Notes under the pieces: generated by a model | Told to the model about the DNA's origin: nothing | Database searches by the model: none | What the model saw: the letters and a program-made list of their open reading frames with translations, nothing else | Virus record (IMG/VR): IMGVR_UViG_3300007734_000593 | Coordinates: 1 to 33,235 of that record | Direction: 5' to 3' (one strand) | Length of the DNA stretch: 33,235 bases | From: a virus | In this document: piece by piece, positions 22,123 through 30,964 of the stretch | Position numbering within the stretch: position 1 is the first letter of the stretch | How the letters are laid out: each line of letters begins with the position of its first letter | Program-made: the position numbers and the translations under genes

Positions 22123-22445
22123 CTACCGACCAACCAGACTGGTTAGATATTATTGTAGATACGTTAGCGAGCCAATACGGGTGGGCAAAACGCGCTATTT
22201 TAGAAGACGTGTATTTCGATGAAGCCTACCGTTATATGAAGCATATCAAGTCACGTAAAAATATTGAATATAAAATGCAGTTGGCTATTGCACAAAATCC
22301 TCATGCAAAAAACCCACAAGAATTGTGGGACTTACTGAATAAGCAAGACACAAAAGATAATATTGAAAGTGCTACACTAGACGTAGGGGGTATGGAATTG
22401 CTGAAAGCAAGAATGAGCGAGAACCCCAGAATTATTGTAAAATAG
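22086..22445 (+). CDS. Tail assembly chaperone, C-terminal extension made by -1 frameshift (gpT-like)
   Basis: The frame encodes 119 residues after the slip: SNSPPEDGNIGLTTDQPDW as linker, then a helical WLDIIVDTLASQYGWAKRAILEDVYFDEAYRYMKHI core that resembles the T-domain of other siphophages, ending SENPRIIVK. There is no start codon near the front (the first, GTG, is 22209 and would lose the conserved Trp-rich part), and no ribosome site. So expression as a fusion with the protein at 21760 is the best explanation. The T part binds the major tail protein. Confidence 0.85.
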   Translation, partial: SNSPPEDGNIGLTTDQPDWLDIIVDTLASQYGWAKRAILEDVYFDEAYRYMKHIKSRKNIEYKMQLAIAQNPHAKNPQELWDLLNKQDTKDNIESATLDVGGMELLKARMSENPRIIVK

Positions 22446-22449
22446 AAAT

Positions 22450-22482
22450 ATGAACAAATTAATAGAAAGGGTGGTGGCGTAG
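22450..22482 (+). CDS. 10-codon open frame just before the tape measure start
   Basis: ATG 22450 reads MNKLIERVVA and stops at TAG 22480-22482, one base before the TTG start at 22484. The last codons are the tape measure ribosome site (AAAGGGTGGTGG). It may be chance or a coupling leader; the layout is like the frame at 13014. Confidence 0.3.
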   Translation: MNKLIERVVA

Positions 22483-22483
22483 C

Positions 22484-24130
22484 TTGGCTTTTGATGTCGG
22501 TTCGGTAGTTGCACATATTAAAGCAGACCTCACAGGATTTAGGGAAGGTATGGCCGAAGCCAAAAATACCGTAAATGGTGTGGGTGATAGTATTGGCAAA
22601 ATGTCATCTGGGCTTGCAAGCTTTGGAAAGCAAACCGCACTATTCACAACCGTCGTAGGTGCTGGACTTGTATTTTTTGGTAAACAAAGCGTCGACGCTT
22701 CAAATGAAGCAGAAGCAGCACAAGCAAAATTACGGCATGCCGTTATAGGCGTAACTAAAGCAACAGAAGATCAGTTAAAAGAAACCGAAAATTTAGCAAT
22801 TGCAATACAAAATAAAGGTGTCTTGGACGATGATAATATAAAAACCGGACTTGCACAGTTGTCAACATTCGGCTTGTCAAATGAAGCAGTGCAAGGGCTT
22901 GGTCAATCACTAGCGGATTTATCTGTTAATCAATTCGGTGTTAAAGCGTCCGGCGAACAAATGGGTGATGCGGCAAATATGATGGCCAAAGCATTGCGCG
23001 GATCATTTGGCATATTAGAAAAATCAGGTATACGTTTTACAGAAGCCCAAAAAGCAATTATAATGACTGGCACTGAAATGGAAAAAGTAAGTGCGATAAA
23101 CGAGGGATTTCAACAAAATTTGAAATATACAAATGAAGTTGCATTAACTACCACAGAGGGTAAATTAGCGGCAGTATCGGTTCAATGGGGTAATTTTAAA
23201 GAACGTATCGGTGATGTTATAAAAGGACTTATCACATTTGTTGCAACTGGGGATTCAACAGTCGGTTTATTAAAGGGTATTGGTATGGACGAGGACGACC
23301 CAAGACTTCAAGGCCTATTCAAATTGCGTGACGCATTCGTAAAAATTGGTAAATGGATATCTGAAAATAAAGATCTTGTTTTAACATTTTTGACAGGTTT
23401 TGCAATCGGACTATCCGCATTACTTATTATCGGCACAATTACAATGCTTATTACTGCAATGACAAATCCTTTATTTTTGGTTGTTGTTGCTATTACTGCA
23501 TTATATACAGCATTTCAAACAAACTTCATGGGTATACGCGATATATTCAATGCTTTCGTGCCTTATTTGCAGGCAACATGGCAAATAATTATAGGTATTT
23601 TCCAACTTGCTTGGGCAATAATTGCAGGCATTTTTACTACCGCTATTGCTCTATTAAAAGGTGATTGGTCTGGCGCATGGGAAGCAATTAAAAAATCGGC
23701 AAGTGACGGCTGGGACGGAATTGTAAAAATATTTAATGGCGCAATTATATTTATTAAAGGCTGGGGTGGATCAATAATTAATGCATTAGTAAGCCCATTT
23801 GAAAACGCATGGAATAAAATCAGTAGTTTTGTAAATAAAATTAAGAACGCATTAGACTTTACTCAACGGAATAGTCCGTCAGTACTTGATATTGTTAAAA
23901 GCGGCGTACGACAAGTAAACGACGCACTTACTGACATTATGGTAGTGCCTACAATGGGTGCGCCCGCTATTGCTGGTGCAGTTGGCGCAGGTGCTTCGTC
24001 AATAAGCAATTTACAATTAGTTGTAAACATGGACGGTGCAATAATAGCTGATGAGTTTAGCGCAAATTCAATAGCAGAAAAATTGGGAAATCAAATTATA
24101 CGAAAATTGCGAACACAAGTTAGGTTCTAA
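22484..24130 (+). CDS. Tail tape measure protein
   Basis: The protein (548 aa) is the largest in the tail tube module and follows the chaperones. It begins (TTG start, GGTGGTGG ribosome site before it) AFDVGSVVAHIKADLTGFREGM, the usual TMP opening, with a helical N-terminal half. Hydrophobic segments lie at about 300-350 (LVLTFLTGFAIGLSALLIIG ... PLFLVVVAITALYTAF) and 365-395 (WQIIIGIFQLAWAIIAGIF). The C-terminus has an amphipathic stretch. It sets tail length. At about 0.15 nm per residue the tail would be near 80 nm, which is short for a siphovirus. Confidence 0.93.
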   Translation: MAFDVGSVVAHIKADLTGFREGMAEAKNTVNGVGDSIGKMSSGLASFGKQTALFTTVVGAGLVFFGKQSVDASNEAEAAQAKLRHAVIGVTKATEDQLKETENLAIAIQNKGVLDDDNIKTGLAQLSTFGLSNEAVQGLGQSLADLSVNQFGVKASGEQMGDAANMMAKALRGSFGILEKSGIRFTEAQKAIIMTGTEMEKVSAINEGFQQNLKYTNEVALTTTEGKLAAVSVQWGNFKERIGDVIKGLITFVATGDSTVGLLKGIGMDEDDPRLQGLFKLRDAFVKIGKWISENKDLVLTFLTGFAIGLSALLIIGTITMLITAMTNPLFLVVVAITALYTAFQTNFMGIRDIFNAFVPYLQATWQIIIGIFQLAWAIIAGIFTTAIALLKGDWSGAWEAIKKSASDGWDGIVKIFNGAIIFIKGWGGSIINALVSPFENAWNKISSFVNKIKNALDFTQRNSPSVLDIVKSGVRQVNDALTDIMVVPTMGAPAIAGAVGAGASSISNLQLVVNMDGAIIADEFSANSIAEKLGNQIIRKLRTQVRF

Positions 24131-24160
24131 TTGACTTTATTTATATAAAAATAGCATAAT
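24131..24160 (+). promoter_or_regulatory. Promoter of the tail fibre gene at 24167
   Basis: TTGACT (24131-24136), an 18-bp spacer, CATAAT (24155-24160), then six bases (AACAAT) and ATG 24167. The message should be leaderless. It lies right after the tape measure stop and starts the tail-tip operon. Confidence 0.72.
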
Positions 24161-24166
24161 AACAAT

Positions 24167-25102
24167 ATGGCAGATCAAAAAATAACACAATTAACAACGC
24201 TTTCATCTTTAACAACTGATGATATTTTTCCAATTGTTGATGATCCGGCAGGAACACCAGTAACTAAAAAAGTGGCCGTTAGCGTCTTAGACGCACGCTA
24301 TCAAACACTTTCATTAAAGGGTGTTGCAAATGGATATGCCTCGCTTAATAGTAGCGGTCTTATACCAGATGCACAAATGCCACTTATTTCAATTACTAAT
24401 ACTTTTGTTGTTGCTTCGCAAGCGGCTATGCTTGCCTTAACTGCCGAAGTGGGTGACGTTGCGGTAAGAAGTGATCAAAATAAAACATATATATTGCGTC
24501 TTGCAGGTGCTAGTACGCTTGGTAATTGGCAAGAATTATTGACACCAACGGATACAGTAATTTCAGTAAATAGTGAAACTGGCGCGGTTGTGCTAACGAC
24601 TGGGGATTTAACTGAAGATACAAATAAAAAATATGTTACTGACGCACAACTTGTAGTGATTAGTAATACTTCTGGTACAAATACTGGTGATCAAACTGAT
24701 TTAACTATAACAGCGTCACCGGCCTCTAATATAACGGCAAGTGGCATTAAAATAGCGCTTACCGCAGGGCAAGATCTTGTATTTGCTGATGTAGGATATA
24801 TTAAATCAGACGGCAAAGTTGGCAAAGCAGATGCAAGCGTAATAGCAACAGCAACAGCAATTGTTATGGCATTGGCGACAATTTCAAATAATGCTTCTGG
24901 TAGTTTTCTTTTAATTGGTATTGCAAGAAATGACGCATGGACATGGATTGTAGGGGGTATTATCTACCTATCAGAAACGGCGGGCGGACTTACACAAACA
25001 GCACCAACTGCAACGGATACAGTAACTCAAATTATTGGTGTTGCTACACATGCAGATCGTATGTACTTTAATCCGCAATTAGTACAAGTTGAGCATACAT
25101 AA
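24167..25102 (+). CDS. Tail fibre / receptor-binding protein (probable)
   Basis: A 311-residue protein with features of phage fibres: an N-terminal docking-like segment (KITQLTTLSSLTTDDIFPIVDDP), a beta-rich middle with many Thr, Ser, Asn, a NKKYVTDAQLVVI segment and a GTNTGDQ motif frequently seen in fibres with trimeric shafts, and a C-terminal repeated small-residue domain. Such proteins trimerise and recognise the host surface. It is first in its operon, ahead of a LamG-like protein. Whether it is the main receptor binder or a structural stem cannot be told. Confidence 0.78.
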   Translation: MADQKITQLTTLSSLTTDDIFPIVDDPAGTPVTKKVAVSVLDARYQTLSLKGVANGYASLNSSGLIPDAQMPLISITNTFVVASQAAMLALTAEVGDVAVRSDQNKTYILRLAGASTLGNWQELLTPTDTVISVNSETGAVVLTTGDLTEDTNKKYVTDAQLVVISNTSGTNTGDQTDLTITASPASNITASGIKIALTAGQDLVFADVGYIKSDGKVGKADASVIATATAIVMALATISNNASGSFLLIGIARNDAWTWIVGGIIYLSETAGGLTQTAPTATDTVTQIIGVATHADRMYFNPQLVQVEHT

Positions 25103-25113
25103 AAAATTAAATT

Positions 25114-25914
25114 ATGGCATACGACACTAATACAAAGCTACTTTTACACATGGACGGTACTGATACATCAACTACATTTACCGATAGTGAAAGTACTCCA
25201 AAAACTATAACAGCCAATGGTAATGCCCAGATAGATACTGCACAATATAAATTCGGTGATGCTTCGGCTCTCTTTGACGGAACAGGGGACTGGCTATCAT
25301 TAGCAGATACAGCAGATTGGGATTTAGCAGGTAATTTTTTTATTAGTTGCTGGTATAAATCAAATGCTAGGACTAATTATAGTGGCATTATTGGATCATT
25401 AACGAGTAGCATTGGTGTATCTACTTACACAGGCTGGGCGTTGGGTGCGGATTATAATGGTGCATCAAATCAGCCGGCCAATTTTACGCACTATATTGGG
25501 GTATCAACGACAACCGATGTCATAATTATGGGAACAAGTGATATCAACGACGGTAACTGGCACTATCTTGAAGTAAGCAGGAGTAGCAATTCATGGTATT
25601 TATTCGTTGACGGTGTGCAAGAAGGCGGAACACAAACGGCTTCTGGGACACAAGCGGGTGGGGACGGCCTAACAATTGGCAGGAAGTGGACAGACTTAAA
25701 TCAGCAATATATTAATGGTTGGGTTGATGAAGTCATTTATGTTAAGGGAACAGCAGGGCATACAAGTGGTTACACTCCGCCCTCTTCGGCTTGGGATAAT
25801 CCGATAACCTCTTTAATTAAAAAATTTATGGGTATTACACAGGCAGATATAAAAAAAGTAGGAAGTATTGCAATTGCTTCTGTAAAAAAAATTGCAGGCA
25901 TTGATAATGTATAA
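25114..25914 (+). CDS. LamG / concanavalin A-like lectin domain protein
   Basis: A 266-residue protein with a jelly-roll lectin pattern: LLLHMDGTDTSTTFTDSES at the start, YKFGDASALFDGTGDWLSLAD, FFISCWYKSNAR, GNWHYLEVSRSSNSWYLFVDG and EVIYVKGTA. This is the laminin-G/ConA fold used by phage adhesins to bind sugars. The C-terminal 45 residues form a helical tail with ITSLIKKFMGITQADIKKVGSI, likely the attachment to the tail. It begins eleven bases after the fibre stop. Confidence 0.9.
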   Translation: MAYDTNTKLLLHMDGTDTSTTFTDSESTPKTITANGNAQIDTAQYKFGDASALFDGTGDWLSLADTADWDLAGNFFISCWYKSNARTNYSGIIGSLTSSIGVSTYTGWALGADYNGASNQPANFTHYIGVSTTTDVIIMGTSDINDGNWHYLEVSRSSNSWYLFVDGVQEGGTQTASGTQAGGDGLTIGRKWTDLNQQYINGWVDEVIYVKGTAGHTSGYTPPSSAWDNPITSLIKKFMGITQADIKKVGSIAIASVKKIAGIDNV

Positions 25915-25939
25915 AATTTATACTTATTTATAGGCTACA

Positions 25940-25968
25940 TTGATATTAAATCATAAAAATAATAAGAT
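25940..25968 (+). promoter_or_regulatory. Promoter of the tail hub gene
   Basis: TTGATA (25940-25945), a 17-bp spacer, TAAGAT (25963-25968), then six bases (ATAAAT) and ATG 25975. This is one of the clearest -35/-10/ATG sets in the genome and should give a leaderless message. Confidence 0.75.
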
Positions 25969-25974
25969 ATAAAT

Positions 25975-27768
25975 ATGTCATACTTCTTGCTTCTTGAAAC
26001 TGGTGATTTTGTTTTACTTGAAACAGGCGATAAAATAATAATTGCAGGTACTCCAGACGTTACAACCCAACCGGCTACTTCGATTGGTAAAAAAATAGCA
26101 ATCCTCAATGGTCATTCAATCTCTACTACTACTATTACGGAAAATGGCTTTGAATTTGGAACAGTAGAATATGTTGATAAAATTTTCAACGAAACAGGAT
26201 CTTTTACAACAGGTGATTTTGACTATAATGTAACAAATTTAACAGCAAATACAAGATATTATTATCGTGCATACGCAATCAATACTTTTGGCACAGGATA
26301 TGGTGAATGGTTAAATTTTCAAACAGACATACCCACATATAATGTTTCTATAAATGGCGTTGATCGTACAACTGATATAATTAATCAAACAATACAAGTT
26401 AATGATATACTTAACGATCAGCAAAATACTTGTCAATTTTCGCTTATTGATAGAAGTAATAGCGGTATACCCGTAACGGATCAAGAGATTATTATTACTC
26501 TTGATGATGATACCATATTATTTGGTGGGTATATTGTCACGGTAGATATACGTAAAAAAGAGATAGGAAAAATACAGGTTGATATATCTTGCGTTGACTA
26601 TTCAAGACTTCTTGATAGAAACCTAGTAAATAAAACCTATACCAATCAAACAGACAAGGCAATCATTGAAGATATAATTGAAACATATTGTGCAGGCTTC
26701 GGCATTACTACATCAAATGTAATCTTAGGTGTAACAATTGATCAAATTAATTTCGGATATATACAGCCTACCCAAGCATTGCGCCGCATTGCTGATCTTA
26801 CTGGCCGTAACTGGTATATTGATTATTCAAAAGATATACATTATTTTCCATTAATAACTAGCTCTACGCCCTTCAATATAATCAGTACTACACCAGCAAA
26901 AGATTATTCAAATTTAATAATACATAAAGACGCAACACAACTTAAAAATCGGGTATATGTGCGTGGTGGTACAAAGTTATCTGATAGTACAACTTATTCA
27001 ACTAAGGGTGATAGTGCTATCCGTCAATTTATATTGCCAGATAAGCCACACGATTTAACTTTAAAAGTAAATGGGATAACAAAAACAGTTGGAATTAAAA
27101 ATATTAACACTTCTGGTTTTGATTTTTACTTAAATTTTCAAGAAAAATATGTTGAGCAAGATAGTGGCGCAGTAATTTTATCATCAAGTGATACATTACT
27201 TGTTGAATATACATACGATATACCAATTCTAGTTGCAGTTGAGGACACCGCGAGCATATCGAATAATGGCCAGAAAGAATTTGCAATATTTGATAAATCT
27301 ATTACGACACAACAAGCAGCGAGAGATAGGGCTAGTGCAGAACTTACTGATTATGCAAATAATATTATTGAGGGAAGCTTTAAAACTTTTACAACGGGCT
27401 TTCGTTCGGGACAATATATCAATATAAATTTAACGGATTATGACATAAATTCAGATTATATTGTTACATCGGCAAATGCTAGATCTTTTGGTGCAGGTAA
27501 TTATGAGTACGAAATACAATTATCAAGTGCAAAGACTATGGGTATTATACGTTTTCTAATAGAGTTACTTGAAAGCAATAAAAATCTGGCACAAGTAAAC
27601 GATCAAGAGGTCGTGGATAATTTATTAAGTGTAACTGATAGCTTGCTTTCTGATAGCATAACAGAGGTATTAACAATAGATAGTGCCGGCTCTTATAGTA
27701 CATGGGCTAGTGATAGTCTACAATCGTCACCAAGTACTATTGCAAAATGGGATCTGTTTCAATGGTAA
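25975..27768 (+). CDS. Tail hub / baseplate protein with N-terminal fibronectin-like domain
   Basis: The protein (597 aa) has an N-terminal repeat, LLLETGDFVLLETGDKIII (5-23), then a fibronectin type III-like domain (about 28-120, with NTRYYYRAYAINTFGTGYGEW), then the phage hub core (about 125-380): VSINGVDRTT, TCQFSLIDRSN, IFGGYIV-like turn, DYSRLLDRNLVN, and LRRIADLTGRNWYID, the pattern of gp27/gpD-type tail hub proteins. The C-terminal part is beta rich. The hub forms the ring that closes the tube and carries fibres. The FN3-like part may bind the host surface. Confidence 0.85.
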   Translation: MSYFLLLETGDFVLLETGDKIIIAGTPDVTTQPATSIGKKIAILNGHSISTTTITENGFEFGTVEYVDKIFNETGSFTTGDFDYNVTNLTANTRYYYRAYAINTFGTGYGEWLNFQTDIPTYNVSINGVDRTTDIINQTIQVNDILNDQQNTCQFSLIDRSNSGIPVTDQEIIITLDDDTILFGGYIVTVDIRKKEIGKIQVDISCVDYSRLLDRNLVNKTYTNQTDKAIIEDIIETYCAGFGITTSNVILGVTIDQINFGYIQPTQALRRIADLTGRNWYIDYSKDIHYFPLITSSTPFNIISTTPAKDYSNLIIHKDATQLKNRVYVRGGTKLSDSTTYSTKGDSAIRQFILPDKPHDLTLKVNGITKTVGIKNINTSGFDFYLNFQEKYVEQDSGAVILSSSDTLLVEYTYDIPILVAVEDTASISNNGQKEFAIFDKSITTQQAARDRASAELTDYANNIIEGSFKTFTTGFRSGQYININLTDYDINSDYIVTSANARSFGAGNYEYEIQLSSAKTMGIIRFLIELLESNKNLAQVNDQEVVDNLLSVTDSLLSDSITEVLTIDSAGSYSTWASDSLQSSPSTIAKWDLFQW

Positions 27769-27811
27769 TACTGGGGATTTAGTTGAAGCGACAAAGAAAT
27801 TAGTTTTAATT

Positions 27812-27817
27812 TATAAT
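27812..27817 (+). promoter_or_regulatory. TATAAT box six bases before ATG 27824
   Basis: TATAAT (27812-27817), TAAAGT, then ATG 27824. The -35 is not clear (CGACAA at 17 bp, TTGAAG further off). The spacing matches the leaderless set. Confidence 0.5.
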
Positions 27818-27823
27818 TAAAGT

Positions 27824-28333
27824 ATGAAAATAATAAAAAGTAAATATGAAGAGAAAAATGGGATATTCCAATTGCGTGATTGTATAGCAACGCCAATTGG
27901 TAAAATATTAATTACTTTACGCAATGTTAAAACTGGTCATATTGTAGAGCAATTAGTCCCTAATATGTTTGTGACTGCCGGAAAAGTAAGCGTTACCGCA
28001 CATATAAGGGGTGACACATCAAATAATAAAGGTATTATTACATATTGTGCGCTTGGAACTTCAACAGTTGCGCCCGCGCTTGCCGACACACAGCTTGCGG
28101 CAGAGATATTTAGAAAATTAGTAAGTGTCCGAAGTAATACAAGCAATGTGGCCACATTTCAAACATTTTATACAACATCAGAAGGAAACGGGACATTGAG
28201 GGAAGCTGGTCTTTTTGGTGATGATGCAAGCGGAACTGTTAATACAGGTACTTTATATTGTAGATCATCAATTAATCGTGTAAAAACAAGCGCTGAAACT
28301 TTAACGCTTAGTTGGGCAGTTACCATAGCATAG
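27824..28333 (+). CDS. Tail tip / small fibre protein (probable)
   Basis: A 169-residue beta-rich protein beginning KIIKSKYEEKNGIFQLRD, with MFVTAGKVSVTAHIRGD, CALGTSTVAPALADTQLAAEI, TFYTTSEGNGTLREAGLFGDD and RSSINRVKTSAETLTLSWAVTIA. The latter two parts match phage tail proteins that sit at the fibre end. It has its own -10 box. The order hub, then this protein, then small adhesin fits the tail tip. Exact role not known. Confidence 0.72.
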   Translation: MKIIKSKYEEKNGIFQLRDCIATPIGKILITLRNVKTGHIVEQLVPNMFVTAGKVSVTAHIRGDTSNNKGIITYCALGTSTVAPALADTQLAAEIFRKLVSVRSNTSNVATFQTFYTTSEGNGTLREAGLFGDDASGTVNTGTLYCRSSINRVKTSAETLTLSWAVTIA

Positions 28334-28336
28334 ATA

Positions 28337-28345
28337 TGCTAAAAT
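28337..28345 (+). promoter_or_regulatory. Extended -10 promoter before the gene at 28352
   Basis: TGCTAAAAT (-10 TAAAAT at 28340-28345), then AAAAAT, ATG 28352. No -35 is required with the TG-N extension. Leaderless. Confidence 0.62.
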
Positions 28346-28351
28346 AAAAAT

Positions 28352-28753
28352 ATGTCAATAAGCAGTGATACAACGGCTGGAACAAATGCAACGGCCACAC
28401 AATATAATGATTTACGAACTGATACGATAACTCAATTGCGGCGTTTTTTCTTTGAAATAAAAGGCACGCTGGTTACTGGTGACGGCTTACAAGTTATCCC
28501 ATTACCCGTAGATATGACAATTACAAAAATTAAACATAGAGTGGTATCAGGCTCGGCGACACTTCGTATAAGAAACGCCACCACTGGAGATGTTATTAAA
28601 TCAAATATTTCAATAGGTACGTCTTATGGAAACGAAACAACCGGCCTTGCTAATACTACTGCATCAGAGGGTGATGAGATTTCGGTTGATTTAACAGGCG
28701 TATCAAGCGCAGACACGCTTCGAGTATTGGTATATGCTACTGAAATTATATGA
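28352..28753 (+). CDS. Tail tip protein of unknown role (133 aa)
   Basis: A 133-residue protein: an N-terminal DTTAGTNATATQYNDLRTD segment that is often seen at the start of fibre proteins, a short helix, then beta strands with GDGLQVIPLPVDMTITKIKH, SGSATLRIRN, and a final LRVLVYATEII. It overlaps the glycine-rich protein by four bases (ATGA). I infer a small adhesin partner or a chaperone for the next protein. Confidence 0.65.
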   Translation: MSISSDTTAGTNATATQYNDLRTDTITQLRRFFFEIKGTLVTGDGLQVIPLPVDMTITKIKHRVVSGSATLRIRNATTGDVIKSNISIGTSYGNETTGLANTTASEGDEISVDLTGVSSADTLRVLVYATEII

Positions 28754-29856
28754 CACAGTTTATAGGCTTCGGATCTGGTATTGACGGAATAATAGCATTA
28801 AGTGGTACAGATACTCCAGTTGATAGCTCTTGTTCTGGTACAATTGGATCAACTTCATTAACAGCTACAAATGCCAGTTTTGCCGCAAATCAATTGATTT
28901 TAATAATTCAAATGCGAGGCACAGGGGTTGGCGCATGGGAAGTAAATCAAATTACAAGCTATACGGTGGGAACAATTACAACCACTTTACCACTTGCCAA
29001 TACTTATACCGATAGTGGCGCTTCACAAGCACAAGTTATAAAATTGCCTCAATATTCGGGTGTTTCTATTTCAGGCACTTTGACTGCAAAGGCTTGGAAT
29101 GGCAATACAGGTGGCATCATAGCATTTTTTTGTAATGGTAAAGTCGATATTGCCAATAATATAGTTGGTGACGGTAAAGGTTTTGCCGGTGGTGCTTCAT
29201 CAGCTATTATTGGTAATACAGGCGAGGGAACAGTGGGATCAAGTACAACTGGGATTTCGCCAAATGGTAGCGGCGGCGGCGGCGGTGTAAAAGCGCCGGA
29301 CTCTGGTCATGTTGAGGGTGGACATGGTGGTGGTGGTGGCCATGCGGTATCGGGCATAGACGGAATTGATCGCAATGCTTCGAGCGCTGGACAAGGGGGA
29401 AGCCCAAGCGGTGCGGCTAATTTAATAACTATGACTATGGGCGGTGGCGGTGGTGGTGGGGGTGGTAATTTTTCTGGATCGCAATCAGGACAAGACGGTG
29501 GCGCTGGTGGCGGTATTATAATGATATTTTGTAGAGATTTTATATCTACGTCTACAATAAGCGTAAATGGCATAGTTGGTGCCGCTTCTGATAATGAGGG
29601 TGGCGCGGCAGGCGGTGGCGCAGGCGGTAGCATATTTATTAAAGCAGTAAGTGTAAGCGGATTAAACAATATTGTATCAACGGGTGGCGCAGGTGGTGTA
29701 TGTACGGGTGCTTTTAATGGTAATGGTGGTGCTGGTGCAGTTGGAAGAATTAGAATTGAAACATGCAAAGTAACAGATGCAACAGATAGTAATCCTGCAT
29801 CTTCAAAAATTGCAGGTGGATTTTCTTTTTGTGGATCGGCTACGCAAATAATATAA
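28750..29856 (+). CDS. Glycine-rich tail tip adhesin (probable)
   Basis: The protein (368 aa) has an N-terminal beta domain (about 1-130), a glycine-rich middle (about 170-320) with motifs such as SGGGGGVKAP, HGGGGGHAVS, MGGGGGGGGGNFSG and GGAAGGGAGG, and a C-terminal CKVTDATDS segment. Polyglycine helices bundled in a sandwich are known in phage adhesins (gp38 type), where loops between them bind receptors; loops with Asp/His/Ser and the CRDF sit between Gly runs here. Base use in this part is GC-rich compared with neighbours because of GGN codons. It has no start distance from the previous gene (ATGA). Confidence 0.8.
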   Translation: MTQFIGFGSGIDGIIALSGTDTPVDSSCSGTIGSTSLTATNASFAANQLILIIQMRGTGVGAWEVNQITSYTVGTITTTLPLANTYTDSGASQAQVIKLPQYSGVSISGTLTAKAWNGNTGGIIAFFCNGKVDIANNIVGDGKGFAGGASSAIIGNTGEGTVGSSTTGISPNGSGGGGGVKAPDSGHVEGGHGGGGGHAVSGIDGIDRNASSAGQGGSPSGAANLITMTMGGGGGGGGGNFSGSQSGQDGGAGGGIIMIFCRDFISTSTISVNGIVGAASDNEGGAAGGGAGGSIFIKAVSVSGLNNIVSTGGAGGVCTGAFNGNGGAGAVGRIRIETCKVTDATDSNPASSKIAGGFSFCGSATQII

Positions 29857-29859
29857 ATA

Positions 29860-29868
29860 TGTTAAAAT
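29860..29868 (+). promoter_or_regulatory. Extended -10 promoter of the lysis genes
   Basis: TGTTAAAAT (-10 TAAAAT at 29863-29868), then seven bases and ATG 29876. It should give a leaderless message for endolysin, XhlA-like protein and holin. Confidence 0.66.
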
Positions 29869-29875
29869 TTTAATT

Positions 29876-30964
29876 ATGGCAAAAATTAACTTACCGATAG
29901 TGTATAGTCAATCGGATACGAGGTGGGCAAATCTTTTGCTCGGTTTTAATACAGATCCACAATATAATTTTTATAATTATGCTTGCCTTATTACTTGCCT
30001 CACCAACATATGCCGTTATTTTGGCTATGATGATACACCAGTTACTATAAATCAAAAACTTATTAATCTCGGCGTTAATGTAGGATTTTCCGTTGGTAGC
30101 GCACTTTATGTATGGGGTGCGCTTACTAAAATATACCCAGAAATAAAAGAAAAACTTATTAATATAGGCGATACGCCAGTATCAGACGTACAAATGGCAG
30201 AGATCAGAAATGCACTTGATAATGGTATGCCCGTAATGCTTCAATTAGACTATAATCCAAAAACAGTAAATAATGACACTCATTATGTTATTGCAATTGA
30301 TTATAATTCTAATGATCAAAACGATATTACTATTGCAGATCCAATCGGTGGGAAAATACATAGTTTGAAGGATTATTTAGGGTGGATTAGGCCAAGCGCT
30401 AAAAATTCAATTTTTCAATATATTATTTTTACCGGATCAAAGCCGAGTATCAATGCTGATACTATACCAGTAGCTAAAAAGGACTTTGAAAATCTTGTCA
30501 ATAAGAGTACTCAATTTGATAAAATAGTGCATTATGTAATCGGCGATAATGCTAACCCAGTCAATACCTCTTTTGAGGACATACAGAGGGTAATAGCAGG
30601 CTTTAAAAGTGATGCAACTACGGCTAAAAATACACTTATTGCCACACAAATGGAAGTTATAAAAGCTAACTCTGAAATTACAAATAAGAATGATCAATTA
30701 TCAAATATGCAAATTGAGTGCCAAAGAGAGATTAAAATCGAAAAAGACCGATACAGTGGGCTAAAAGGAACTATGCCAAATATTGCAAAAATAGAAGCGT
30801 TGTATATCCCTCAAATAAAAGACTTACAGAGTAAGCTAAGGGATAAGCAAATTGAGGTAGGAAAATTTAATTTACAGCTAAATGCTTGCAGAGCTGGACA
30901 ACAAAAAATAAATATTATCAAAATACTATCATCTATTTTTACAAAAAAAACAACTATAAAATGA
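29876..30964 (+). CDS. Endolysin with C39-like cysteine peptidase domain
   Basis: Residues about 1-190 fit a C39-like (papain-fold) peptidase: VYSQSDTRWA (9-18) with Gln12 for the oxyanion hole, NYACLITCLTNI with Cys37 as nucleophile, DTHYVIAIDY with His136, and TIADPIGG with Asp155. Phage C39-like enzymes cut peptidoglycan crosslinks or peptides. Residues about 210-345 form a long coiled coil, a possible dimerisation or wall-binding part. There is no signal peptide, so release should depend on a holin (31241). The last bases overlap the next start as ATGA. Total 362 aa. Bond specificity cannot be told. Confidence 0.85.
   Translation: MAKINLPIVYSQSDTRWANLLLGFNTDPQYNFYNYACLITCLTNICRYFGYDDTPVTINQKLINLGVNVGFSVGSALYVWGALTKIYPEIKEKLINIGDTPVSDVQMAEIRNALDNGMPVMLQLDYNPKTVNNDTHYVIAIDYNSNDQNDITIADPIGGKIHSLKDYLGWIRPSAKNSIFQYIIFTGSKPSINADTIPVAKKDFENLVNKSTQFDKIVHYVIGDNANPVNTSFEDIQRVIAGFKSDATTAKNTLIATQMEVIKANSEITNKNDQLSNMQIECQREIKIEKDRYSGLKGTMPNIAKIEALYIPQIKDLQSKLRDKQIEVGKFNLQLNACRAGQQKINIIKILSSIFTKKTTIK

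Noticed and set aside
29307-29768. 153-residue minus-strand frame rich in proline
   Set aside because: It is the complement of the glycine codons (GGN) of the adhesin gene on the + strand; no start context and no family.
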